A DNA stretch of 37,501 nucleotides from Pseudobacteriovorax antillogorgiicola (GTDB lineage: Bacteria > Bdellovibrionota_B > Oligoflexia > Oligoflexales > RGVZ01): assembly GCA_945898195.1 (NCBI GenBank), contig CAMDHM010000029.1, forward strand, positions 1 through 37,501, written 5' to 3'. A model generated the notes under the pieces. That model had not been told where the DNA came from, did not search any database, and saw nothing but the letters and a program-made list of their open reading frames with translations. This document shows positions 8,203 through 15,708 of this stretch, one piece after another. The position numbers and the translations under genes were made by a program. Each line of letters starts with the position of its first letter. Within the stretch, counting starts at the first letter, position 1.

Positions 8203-8859
8203 CGGTTTTTCAAAAGGTGCTTGAAAATCAAAGGCTTGAGTCGGTTGACTCAAAAACTCGCGGTCGCCACAACGGGTGATCGCGAGGGCTCGTTGGGCCG
8301 TTTGATCCCCTTCGCACAAAGGGACAAAGACCTGAGATCCGCTGGAAGTGAAGCCTCCTGGGGGGCAATCCACCAGCGAGATCTTCACATCTGCGCTTGC
8401 GAAAATTCTAATTTCTGAGGGTAAATCCCCTGCCGTAAACTCAAAGTCCCGAGGGGTGCGATAAATCGCCACCGATGGTGTCGCCAAGCCGTCTAAGGCT
8501 GAAGGCTTGTAAAGCTTGACCTGTACGGATTCCGGACACGCCCGGTCGGGGGATGGCGCCAATAAAAAAGCAGCAATAGCCTCGGCAGCAGTCTCTAGCA
8601 GGTGGAACCTTGCGCCTTGGATCAGCAGGCGCAAATCTCGTGCCACCTTGGCGTAATCAATGCTTTTAGCCAAATTTAGTGTGGTCGCTGCCACTCGGGT
8701 GTCGAGCTGCATGGCCAGGTCAATGTCTAGTGGCTGAGGGTGTAGACGCTCATGCGGGTACACTCCAATGACGGCCTGTAGGCGAAACCGGCTCAGGCTA
8801 ACCCAATCGGTTGGGCGTCCCGGGGGGGGCGTTTTGTCTAAGGAGGGGATCCAGCTCAA
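8173..8859 (-). CDS. folB: dihydroneopterin aldolase-like protein with C-terminal extension
   Basis: The TTG at 8859 is favoured because AAGGA lies five bases upstream; a TTG at 8895 in the same frame has no such site. 228 residues. The first about 120 match FolB (RLQAVIGVYPHER, SIDYAKVARDL, ARFHLLETAAEAIAAFLL, VQVKLYKPSAL). FolB cleaves dihydroneopterin in folate synthesis. FolB proteins normally end soon after the YKPSAL-type strand and one more strand. Here about 95 extra residues follow, with no recognised domain. An eight-C run (minus strand) lies in the N-terminal codons (8822-8829). It overlaps the convergent small secreted protein gene by 30 bases. Confidence 0.8.
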   Translation of the reverse strand: MSWIPSLDKTPPPGRPTDWVSLSRFRLQAVIGVYPHERLHPQPLDIDLAMQLDTRVAATTLNLAKSIDYAKVARDLRLLIQGARFHLLETAAEAIAAFLLAPSPDRACPESVQVKLYKPSALDGLATPSVAIYRTPRDFEFTAGDLPSEIRIFASADVKISLVDCPPGGFTSSGSQVFVPLCEGDQTAQRALAITRCGDREFLSQPTQAFDFQAPFEKPLTHTVTTQI

Positions 8860-8979
8860 AAAAATCCTTGTTGTTTCTGAAGTTCCGGCCCCCAACGGCT
8901 TACCGCAAAGTAGGAAAAGGCGCAGCTCTTATCGTTCTCTCAAGCCCAGCAGCTTATGGACTTGCCTGCCCGCATCCGG

Positions 8980-9012
8980 GATAATGGTACAGATCGATAT
9001 AATTGCATTATC
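8980..9012 (+). promoter_or_regulatory. candidate promoter of the penicillin-binding protein gene, flanked by an inverted repeat
   Basis: A perfect TATAAT (8998-9003) lies 49 bases before the start codon without a clear -35. It sits between two perfect 7-base inverted arms, GATAATG (8980-8986) and CATTATC (9006-9012), 19 bases apart. The arms could be operator half-sites around the -10 box. Confidence 0.4.
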
Positions 9013-9030
9013 GGGTGCTTAGGGTTCGTT

Positions 9031-9039
9031 CCCCCCCCC
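9031..9039 (+). repeat. nine-base poly-C tract next to the ribosome binding site
   Basis: An uninterrupted C9 run lies in the 5' untranslated region, followed by TTTCGGAGAAGTC and the ATG. Homopolymer runs of this length are prone to slipped-strand length changes. Confidence 0.6.
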
Positions 9040-9052
9040 TTTCGGAGAAGTC

Positions 9053-12000
9053 ATGGTTGAAAACTCCACCCACATGATTCGTCGTGCGGTACTGATCACA
9101 GTTGCGCTTTTTGTCGGATCCATCACGGCCAGTTTCGGTGGCATGTCGGTGGTTTACGCGATGGTCCTTTTTGGTGACGATGCGCACCTAAAGAAGTCCA
9201 CGATCATGGCGCGGATTAACGAAGAGACTACGATTTTTTGCGAAGACGAACAGACGCATATCGGCAGTTTTTTTAATACAGAACATCGCCGCTACGTTCC
9301 TATTGAGGAAGTGCCTCCAGCTTTGGTCAATGCAATCGTTGCCGCCGAAGATAAAAATTTCTTTAAGCACAGCGGTGTTGATCCGGTTGCGATTGTGAAG
9401 GCTTTTGCCGAAGGCCTGCAGGGCCGCCGCTTTCGTGGTGGTTCAACCCTGACTCAACAAACCGTCAAGAACATCATGGACCGCTGGGAGTATTCGCTCG
9501 GCCGAAAAATTCGTGAAGCCATCGCCGCGCTGCAATTGGAACGCATGTACAGCAAGAAACAAATTTTGGAATTTTATTTAAATCAGTTTCATGTTTCTGG
9601 TAACGGAACTGGAATCGGCATCGCAGCGAAATATTACTTCAACAAGGAAGTTAAGGATCTTGATCTTATCGAGTCGGCCTTCATTGCAGGCTCAGTCAAG
9701 GGTCCCGGAAAGTACGATCCATTTATCAAATATACGGTGGAACGCCGCGAGGAGGCTATTCGCAATGCGTTGGAGCGTAAGAACTACGTGCTGCGCCGGA
9801 TGCTTGAGCAGGGCTGGATCAACGAGCAGGAATTCAAAGAGGGTTTTGATAAACCTGTTCCGTTCAATCGTGGCAGCTTTCGCACGTCGGAAGTGGCAAC
9901 AGTCAGTTTGATTCGCTCGCAGTTGGATCGTAAGGAAATCCTTGATGCTCTGAATATGGAGACAGTCGACGAGCTTAATTCAGCCGGACTCAAAATTTAC
10001 ACGACAATCGATTGTCCGATCCAAGAGGGGGCGCAGCAAGCCATGCGCCGGAATCTTTCACGCCTTGAAACGATCCTGGGAGGCTACGCACCAGAGCCGC
10101 CGGAGAAGTTTGTTCGCCAACGCGATCTGGCCGTGAATGAGTTTTACTATGGCAAAGTGGAACAGGTGGTAAAAAGTCCAACCAATGCCTCCATTCGTGT
10201 GTCCTTTGGTTTATCCAATGGCACGATTCCACATGAAGCCCTTATCCGTTACGCAAAATTCCTTGATTTGCCGTTGCTTCAGGGACCGCAAGTTCAGCTA
10301 AAAAAACTGCTGGATGCTGTTCGGCCGGGCGATATTTTATTCACTGAAGTTAAAGAATTTGAAAAAGAAAAACACGAAGCTGTTCTTGAAATGCATAAAC
10401 GTCCGAAGATCAACGGTGGCCTTCTCGGGATCGAAAAAGGTGAGGTGAGATCCGTTGTTTCTGGTTTTGATTCCCTCGGTTTCAATCGGGCTGTGTTTGC
10501 AAAACGGCAGCCAGGATCTGTTTTTAAATCGGTGGTTTTTTACGCTGGGTTACAGCTTGGATGGTCCGTACTCGATCGCCTTGATAACGAACGACAAATC
10601 TTCCCATACCAATCACGGCTTTATTTCCCACGCCCTGATCATCCGTCCCCCTATAAGGAAGTATCGATGATTTGGGCCGGCACGATGTCGGAAAACCTTG
10701 GATCGGTTTACCTTGCTGCCCATTTGGTCGATAAACTGAACTATGATCAGTTCAAACAATTAATGGGCGAACTTGATCTTTTACCACATGCAGGCGAGAC
10801 GGTTCCTGATTTTCACTTTCGGGTAGCGCGCACAACGGGAGTGCAGCTGGACAATGAAGGGGTTCGCGAATTTCAGTTGCAAAATGCCATTGCCGATGTG
10901 GCGCCGGACCTCGTGTTTGGTGGGCAGCCGGACATGTTGCGTAAGCTCAATAAAATGTGGTGGGGCCGAGGTTACATTTCGGAACTTCAAAATTTATTTG
11001 GTCGCATGAAGGACAATATGCCCGCATACGAGAAGGCCCTGCGCCTTGGTCTCGTGCGTAATAATTACTTGCGCTTCGCCGGGGTCGCGTCAGAGCTTAA
11101 TAGCGATTGGAGCAATATCAGCAAAAAAGTCGCAGAAAAAGGCATTGAAGGGGCTTTTTCAGATCCCGCGATTCAGCACATCTGGAAGCGTTTCAAGGTG
11201 CTGGCTGGAGTCGGCGCTCGCCCGCAACTTGGTTACTTCGTTAACTTAGACGGTGAAGATCCGCGAAGGGATTTTAAGGCTCACGCCGATATGGAGCGGA
11301 TAGCCGTCGTTCCCGGAAGGGGCCTGAATTTACTGGATGCCCAAGCTATTTGGAGCAGTGGCGTTTTTGTTACGGCAGACGTCCAACTGGGTGATGTTTT
11401 GTTGGATGGTTATTTGCCACTCAATACCTTTAATAAATTGCAAAAAGCGATCAACGAAAGATTTGACGCAATTATGGTTCAGCAGTCCGAATACGACCTG
11501 CACCGCTATTACCAGCATCATGATTTAAGAATGACCTTCGGTCTGCGTTATCTGGTGCAGTTAAGTCAAGCCATGGGAGTGCAGAGTAAACTTGAACCCG
11601 TTCTATCTTTCCCCCTTGGTACTAACGATGTGACGGCGGGTGAAGTGGCTAAGATCTACCAGACATTTGTTAGCGGAAAAATCTACCGATACTATAAGGA
11701 AGGACCCGCCAATCAGCTGAATTTTATCCGCAGAATCGAAGATCGTTTTGGCGCGAAATTATTTGAGCCAAAAGCGATTGAACATCAATTGGTCAGTCCT
11801 CAGTTATCGATTCCTATGCGCGAGATTCTCAAACGCGTGATCACACATGGAACCGGACGGCGTGCGCGGGGGGAGATTTTTGTGCAGGTTGGAGGCGCTC
11901 CAACCGATCCCGCTGCAGCAGCAAATCCGGAGGCCAAGGCCACGCGAATCCGCATGCCGGCATTTGGCAAGACGGGCACAACGAACGATTATAATAATGC

Positions 12001-12901
12001 TTATTTTGCTGGTTTTTTCCCCATGCCAAAAGTCAAGGGCGAGGCCATGCAGTTTGAGAATAATATGACGATCGCATCTTACGTTGGCTATGACTTGAAC
12101 AAGACAATGAGACGAGGTGGTGTGAAGGTTACGGGCTCGGTTGGGGCACTTCCCGTTTGGATTGATTACGTGAAGTTGATTATCGACAAGCACAAGTTCG
12201 CCGACCTTGTCGATCCAATGGACATCAATATTGTGGCCAATGGCGAATGGCCGATGCAGTACGAGCGAGGGGTCGGATCGTTAAATATTGATTTGCCTCG
12301 GGGCACTGTTTTGCGAGGCAGCGAATCGGGTCCTGCGGAAGTATTTGGGACGACCGATATTGAGAAAACCGGAGAAAATCCTGAAAACGAATTTGCGATT
12401 GGCAATCAAGTTACGACTGTGATCCGCGTGCCAACAGAGCGCGACGGGGCACTTCGCCTGTTCAGCCTTTTCAAGTCGCCAGATGGTTCGCGGTTTGAGG
12501 GCGGGCCTTCGTCGGCTCCCGTGAGCATTGATGAGAAGCGCTTGCCGGGTGGAAATCTGCCCCTCAGCGTATTGGGCGATCCGGCTTCGGCTGGGACTCC
12601 TGGCGGACAGGCTGTGGGCGGTGTAGCGGCGTTTCCGGGGCCGCTGGCACCGGACCACTTAGGAAGCTCAAGAGGAGCCGGAGCCTACGATCCTTCTAAT
12701 GACATCATGCCCCACGAGGCTGATATCGATGAAATTAACCCAGCGAGTAAAAACCCTGAAAAGCCCGGGGACAAGTCCACCGGTAAAACTCAACCGGCTC
12801 CAAAAGACGCGAAGTTGAACAATTTGCCGGAAAAACCGGTCCGCGGAATCGGAACGGAAAAGGCGGATGGCGAAAAGGGCGGCGACGGGGACCTCTGGTA
12901 G
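9053..12901 (+). CDS. large class A penicillin-binding protein with inserted region and disordered tail
   Basis: 1282 residues, far above the usual 700-850. One N-terminal membrane anchor (about 10-38). A GT51 glycosyltransferase domain covers about 75-240: catalytic Glu 99 in AAEDKNFF, GGSTLTQQ (129-136), YLNQFHVSGNGTGIG. The transpeptidase motifs are SVFK (Ser 489), SEN (546-548) and KTGTTND (973-975). In relatives SxN and KTG are normally well under 200 residues apart; here the gap is about 425, with an extra helical region of about 270 residues (about 560-830). After 1130 comes a Pro/Gly/Lys-rich, probably disordered tail ending DLW. CGGAG precedes the ATG. It polymerises and cross-links peptidoglycan in the periplasm. 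Its last bases are one copy of a 59-bp repeat. Confidence 0.93.
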   Translation: MVENSTHMIRRAVLITVALFVGSITASFGGMSVVYAMVLFGDDAHLKKSTIMARINEETTIFCEDEQTHIGSFFNTEHRRYVPIEEVPPALVNAIVAAEDKNFFKHSGVDPVAIVKAFAEGLQGRRFRGGSTLTQQTVKNIMDRWEYSLGRKIREAIAALQLERMYSKKQILEFYLNQFHVSGNGTGIGIAAKYYFNKEVKDLDLIESAFIAGSVKGPGKYDPFIKYTVERREEAIRNALERKNYVLRRMLEQGWINEQEFKEGFDKPVPFNRGSFRTSEVATVSLIRSQLDRKEILDALNMETVDELNSAGLKIYTTIDCPIQEGAQQAMRRNLSRLETILGGYAPEPPEKFVRQRDLAVNEFYYGKVEQVVKSPTNASIRVSFGLSNGTIPHEALIRYAKFLDLPLLQGPQVQLKKLLDAVRPGDILFTEVKEFEKEKHEAVLEMHKRPKINGGLLGIEKGEVRSVVSGFDSLGFNRAVFAKRQPGSVFKSVVFYAGLQLGWSVLDRLDNERQIFPYQSRLYFPRPDHPSPYKEVSMIWAGTMSENLGSVYLAAHLVDKLNYDQFKQLMGELDLLPHAGETVPDFHFRVARTTGVQLDNEGVREFQLQNAIADVAPDLVFGGQPDMLRKLNKMWWGRGYISELQNLFGRMKDNMPAYEKALRLGLVRNNYLRFAGVASELNSDWSNISKKVAEKGIEGAFSDPAIQHIWKRFKVLAGVGARPQLGYFVNLDGEDPRRDFKAHADMERIAVVPGRGLNLLDAQAIWSSGVFVTADVQLGDVLLDGYLPLNTFNKLQKAINERFDAIMVQQSEYDLHRYYQHHDLRMTFGLRYLVQLSQAMGVQSKLEPVLSFPLGTNDVTAGEVAKIYQTFVSGKIYRYYKEGPANQLNFIRRIEDRFGAKLFEPKAIEHQLVSPQLSIPMREILKRVITHGTGRRARGEIFVQVGGAPTDPAAAANPEAKATRIRMPAFGKTGTTNDYNNAYFAGFFPMPKVKGEAMQFENNMTIASYVGYDLNKTMRRGGVKVTGSVGALPVWIDYVKLIIDKHKFADLVDPMDINIVANGEWPMQYERGVGSLNIDLPRGTVLRGSESGPAEVFGTTDIEKTGENPENEFAIGNQVTTVIRVPTERDGALRLFSLFKSPDGSRFEGGPSSAPVSIDEKRLPGGNLPLSVLGDPASAGTPGGQAVGGVAAFPGPLAPDHLGSSRGAGAYDPSNDIMPHEADIDEINPASKNPEKPGDKSTGKTQPAPKDAKLNNLPEKPVRGIGTEKADGEKGGDGDLW

Positions 12902-12907
12902 GCCGTC
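12849..12907 (+). repeat. 59-bp direct repeat, copy 1 (intact 3' end of the penicillin-binding protein gene)
   Basis: Covers the last 17 codons, the TAG stop and six following bases of the penicillin-binding protein gene. Copy 2 at 15606-15664 aligns without gaps at 53 of 59 positions. Homology is not visible further upstream or downstream. Confidence 0.85.
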
Positions 12908-13036
12908 CAGTCGATTTGGAAATGCTGGAGACTTGATGGGGCTAACCGTCGAAACTTCTTACAATTCAATACTTGGCCGAATCAGTTTTGCATCCAAGCT
13001 GGAGGAAAACAAAATAACAAAAGACATAAAACGGAA

Positions 13037-13873
13037 TTAGAAAGCCCAGCCAATTGACGTCATAAGCAAGGTCAAAGACGTTTCTTTTGCTAGGTTCTGT
13101 CCCTCCTGCAGGATGATGTCATTCAAAGTGGAAGCGTCTCTAGACGTCAGATTTCCGGTTAAACTAGATTTTGCCGATCCGCTGATCGGTATGAATGCAC
13201 CGATCCAGTCGACTCCCAAGGTAAATCCACTATTCCATGTCCACGCATTTCCAAGAAACAACGGAACAACAATGCTTTGTACCGTGATTTTCGGCCTAAC
13301 GTCAAAAGTAGAATCGGAAATTTGACCATCTATGAGCGCGCTACGATAGCCGATCCCGCTTACAACATTAAATGAATTGCCCACAAAAAATCGACCCTCA
13401 CCATAAACTGCCATACCAGTTAGAACAGCAGTACTTTTCACCGTTCCTTCGCTGAAATCTTTATTTTTGCTGCCGCCCAAATAGGTTAATCCAACCCGAA
13501 GGTTTGGCGACAAAGATTTTGCAAACGATGCCCCATACCGGAGCATAAAATCCGAGGATGGAGTAAAGAGCGCATCAACTTCAAATTTTTTGGTTTTGCG
13601 TATATCTTCCGACTTTGTGGTCTGTGCGGCATTCGACTCACTTTCTATTTGTGGCGCTGCGTCTTTCGAGTCTGTCGAAACACGACTATTGCCAGAATCT
13701 TTCACTTTTTTTGTATTTTTCGACTTCTTTTTTGAGGTCGTTTCCTGTGCGATCAGTGGTTTGCCTGCCCCTATACATGGGGTAGCGATCACGACGCAAA
13801 GAAACAAGCAGGGCAAGGTCAGGCACGCAATTTTTGAAACCAAGATCCTACGAATAAAAAATAAAGGATTCAT
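13037..13873 (-). CDS. outer-membrane beta-barrel-like protein
   Basis: 278 residues from ATG 13873, selected by GAGGGGGGAG just upstream; about 86 further open codons upstream would run back over the DoxX-like gene and are rejected. A signal peptide (about 1-45) is followed by a Lys/Ser/Asp-rich linker (about 50-100) with repeated KK. Amphipathic beta-strands then run to a terminal Phe (TSIGWAF), the usual outer-membrane insertion signal. I do not recognise a specific family. Base composition is AT-richer than the flanking genes. It follows the DoxX-like gene after 23 bases and is probably co-transcribed with it. Confidence 0.7.
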   Translation of the reverse strand: MNPLFFIRRILVSKIACLTLPCLFLCVVIATPCIGAGKPLIAQETTSKKKSKNTKKVKDSGNSRVSTDSKDAAPQIESESNAAQTTKSEDIRKTKKFEVDALFTPSSDFMLRYGASFAKSLSPNLRVGLTYLGGSKNKDFSEGTVKSTAVLTGMAVYGEGRFFVGNSFNVVSGIGYRSALIDGQISDSTFDVRPKITVQSIVVPLFLGNAWTWNSGFTLGVDWIGAFIPISGSAKSSLTGNLTSRDASTLNDIILQEGQNLAKETSLTLLMTSIGWAF

Positions 13874-13896
13874 TTCGACTCCCCCCTCGGTCAGGT

Positions 13897-14244
13897 TTAG
13901 GCGTTCGCTGTATAACTTGAATAAAAGATAAAAAGAGATATTGCGAGTAGCGCCAGAGATGGCAGCCGCCGAAATGCTCGGGTCCCCGTACGGAAGTGTG
14001 TCGCCTGCGCGCACACCATTAAGCCAGTGATTCCAATTGAGCCTATGAGGTTGAGTGAATTGTCTAGGGAGCCAAATAGAAGCATGGCTGCAAATGTCAT
14101 TTTTAGAATTCCCGTCAAATCTCGAAGCCAATCAGGAAGTCCAAATTCTTTAAACTCGCTCAAAATATTGTCGTAACGTACAACCCAAACAAAGAAAATT
14201 GAGGTGGCTACTAATATCTTCATCGACAGCAATAAAGTATTCAC
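13897..14244 (-). CDS. DoxX-like four-helix membrane protein (first of a pair)
   Basis: 115 residues starting at a GTG (14244) with CAGGAG six bases before it. Four hydrophobic helices are evident, with a DoxX-like loop: FGLPDWLRDLTGILKM and then a short HFRTG segment before the last helix. DoxX-like proteins are small inner-membrane proteins tied to redox or sulfur chemistry in some systems, but most are uncharacterised. It shares the cassette with a second, divergent DoxX-like gene. Confidence 0.7.
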   Translation of the reverse strand: MNTLLLSMKILVATSIFFVWVVRYDNILSEFKEFGLPDWLRDLTGILKMTFAAMLLFGSLDNSLNLIGSIGITGLMVCAQATHFRTGTRAFRRLPSLALLAISLFIFYSSYTANA

Positions 14245-14364
14245 TGATAACTCCTGCTTGTTCAGAGACTTTGGACAACGAAAGAGTAGTATTTAACAAG
14301 TCACCGTGCAACTTTATATCGGTCTTACTTTTATGCGTCTATTTACAAGCTCACAGAGAATAAA

Positions 14365-14721
14365 ATGCTTCAGAGAATGGTTTTTTTGGACATCCTCATT
14401 ATCTTGCTTGCAGTCAGCTTCTGCTACTATGGTTTAGCGTGCCTTTTCACCAGACACATGAACGATGAGTTTGAACGCTATGGCGTGCCAAAATTTAAGC
14501 GAATTATTGGTAGTCTAGAGGTTTTAGGAGCAGCCGGGTTGCTCATTGGTTACTTTTGGCTCCCAATCCAGATTCTTTCAGTTGGTGGGTTGGCGCTACT
14601 GATGTTTTCCGGCTGTGTTTTACGTCTAAAAATCAGGGACTCTGCTCTTCAAATTTTACCAGCATTTACTTTGATGCTGTTAAACGTGTGGGTTTTCTTT
14701 GGTCTGCTCTGCCGTCTATAA
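14365..14721 (+). CDS. DoxX-like four-helix membrane protein (second of a pair)
   Basis: 118 residues, four predicted membrane helices. The YGVPKFKRIIGSLEVLGAAG segment matches the conserved helix-2 loop of DoxX-like proteins and the FGLPDWLRDLTGILKM segment of the neighbour. The two proteins are clearly different in sequence, so they are old paralogs or independently acquired. A weak AGAGAATAAA precedes the ATG. The 120-base divergent spacer between the two genes holds no other gene. Confidence 0.7.
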   Translation: MLQRMVFLDILIILLAVSFCYYGLACLFTRHMNDEFERYGVPKFKRIIGSLEVLGAAGLLIGYFWLPIQILSVGGLALLMFSGCVLRLKIRDSALQILPAFTLMLLNVWVFFGLLCRL

Positions 14722-14783
14722 AAATATGGGCACCTGCTTTTCATCAACAAATAAGAAAAATCGCGTAACTTGACTATCAGTTT

Positions 14784-15341
14784 TTAGACGCGGCCACACC
14801 GCCGCTGGAAAGACTCATCCTGGAATGATTTGCGCTGATTCTCGGGGACTTTCCTGATCATGCACCGAAGGAATTCACAGCGATATCTCGCCTGGGCAAC
14901 ATTAACGCATCGACTCAGGTATTCTTGCTCCGTGACTCGATCTCGACCGTCCCCATTCGCGTAACTGCTGTGGGGCCTGTCATAACCCGCGCCAGCACCG
15001 ATAAAGGAAGGCTGACTTGTTCCCCATGGGACAAGATTATTATAATAGTCAGTCCAAGTTCTGTTCGTCCTGGCCGCCTCAAGTTGGGCTGGGCATCTAT
15101 CAGCAGGGTTACTGATACTTTGGTAACAAGAATTCTGAAGGAGCGCCAGGTCAGCAGAATTTTCAGATCCCATCACTCCTGGTTCGGCGGGAGATTGTTG
15201 TGCGTTGCTAATTTCAATACTCTCCTCATATCCTTCCCCGTTGGACTCCTTCAGATTTCCGCTTGCTTTCGGTTTGCAGGCGATTAGCGCGCTTCCGATA
15301 GCGAAAAACATGACGCAAGCGTGGATCCACAAACGACTCAT
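14784..15341 (-). CDS. Cys-rich lipoprotein of unknown function
   Basis: 185 residues from ATG 15341, chosen because a G-rich ribosome binding site (GGGGGGGAG) lies just before it and the lipoprotein signal (SALIAC) starts there. After a Ser/Glu/Asn-rich linker (about 25-65) comes a compact domain with about seven Cys residues (NSCYQS, DRCPAQ, SRCVNV, YRCEFLRCM, RRCGRV), probably disulfide-bonded. I do not recognise the family. It is the last gene of the AT-rich cassette and points toward the DoxX-like gene. Confidence 0.7.
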   Translation of the reverse strand: MSRLWIHACVMFFAIGSALIACKPKASGNLKESNGEGYEESIEISNAQQSPAEPGVMGSENSADLALLQNSCYQSISNPADRCPAQLEAARTNRTWTDYYNNLVPWGTSQPSFIGAGAGYDRPHSSYANGDGRDRVTEQEYLSRCVNVAQARYRCEFLRCMIRKVPENQRKSFQDESFQRRCGRV

Positions 15342-15698
15342 GTTACTCCCCCCCAAAAAACCACGTTCCACAGGGTCGTGTTTCCGTTTTCATGCGGTGT
15401 CGCAGTGGGTTTTAAGTAGAAAATTGGATGGGTTTTTTGAGCGGGAATATCGGTCGACCCCAGCAAGACTTTCCGTGCGGAAAGTCAGCCAGCGAGCCTG
15501 TCGATTATGGAGCGCTTACGTGGAAACGAGTCCAGGTTTGAGCTTCTTGCACGGCCAGTTTTTATTAAAATCAACAGAATGGCCGGCCAAGGACTACACT
15601 ATTATTCGGAACGGCAAAGGCAGATGGCAAAAAGGGCTGCGACAGGGACCTCTGGTAGCCCGTCAACCGCCCTTTTGAAGGCACGTCTGAAACCTTCT
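15342..15698. other. non-coding stretch at the right end of the cassette
   Basis: About 360 bases with no convincing gene. It holds a short perfect hairpin GACTTTCC-GTGC-GGAAAGTC (15467-15486), copy 2 of the 59-bp repeat (15606-15664) and the start of a strong hairpin at 15681. A long rightward open frame begins at 15507, but it mostly runs antisense through the transporter gene and is not considered real. Confidence 0.5.
15606..15664 (+). pseudogene. 59-bp direct repeat, copy 2 (decayed duplicate of the penicillin-binding protein 3' end)
   Basis: Aligns without gaps to 12849-12907 with six mismatches. Read in the penicillin-binding protein frame it gives GTAKADGKKGCDRDLW followed by the same TAG, against GTEKADGEKGGDGDLW in the intact gene. 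Four changes alter amino acids, one is silent and one lies after the stop. No upstream homology to the rest of the gene is visible. Confidence 0.75.
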
Positions 15699-15708
15699 TC
15701 AGACGTGC
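15681..15708. terminator. strong hairpin at the 3' end of the transporter gene
   Basis: GCACGTCTGAA (15681-15691), loop ACCTTC, TTCAGACGTGC (15698-15708): a perfect 11-bp stem. It overlaps the stop codon of the POT transporter gene. A good T-run is missing on both strands, so it may terminate weakly or protect the 3' end of the mRNA. Confidence 0.55.

Noticed and set aside
12281..12658. Leftward open frame inside the penicillin-binding protein gene
   Set aside because: Shadow of the coding strand in a Pro/Gly-rich segment with no start site or domain.
13874..14131. Longer N-terminus of the cassette outer-membrane protein
   Set aside because: It runs antisense-free but out of frame through the DoxX-like gene, while a signal peptide with a strong G-rich binding site begins at 13873.
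12902..15605. Insertion sequence or prophage origin for the cassette
   Set aside because: No transposase, recombinase or phage gene and no terminal inverted repeats are visible; only the direct repeat remains as evidence.
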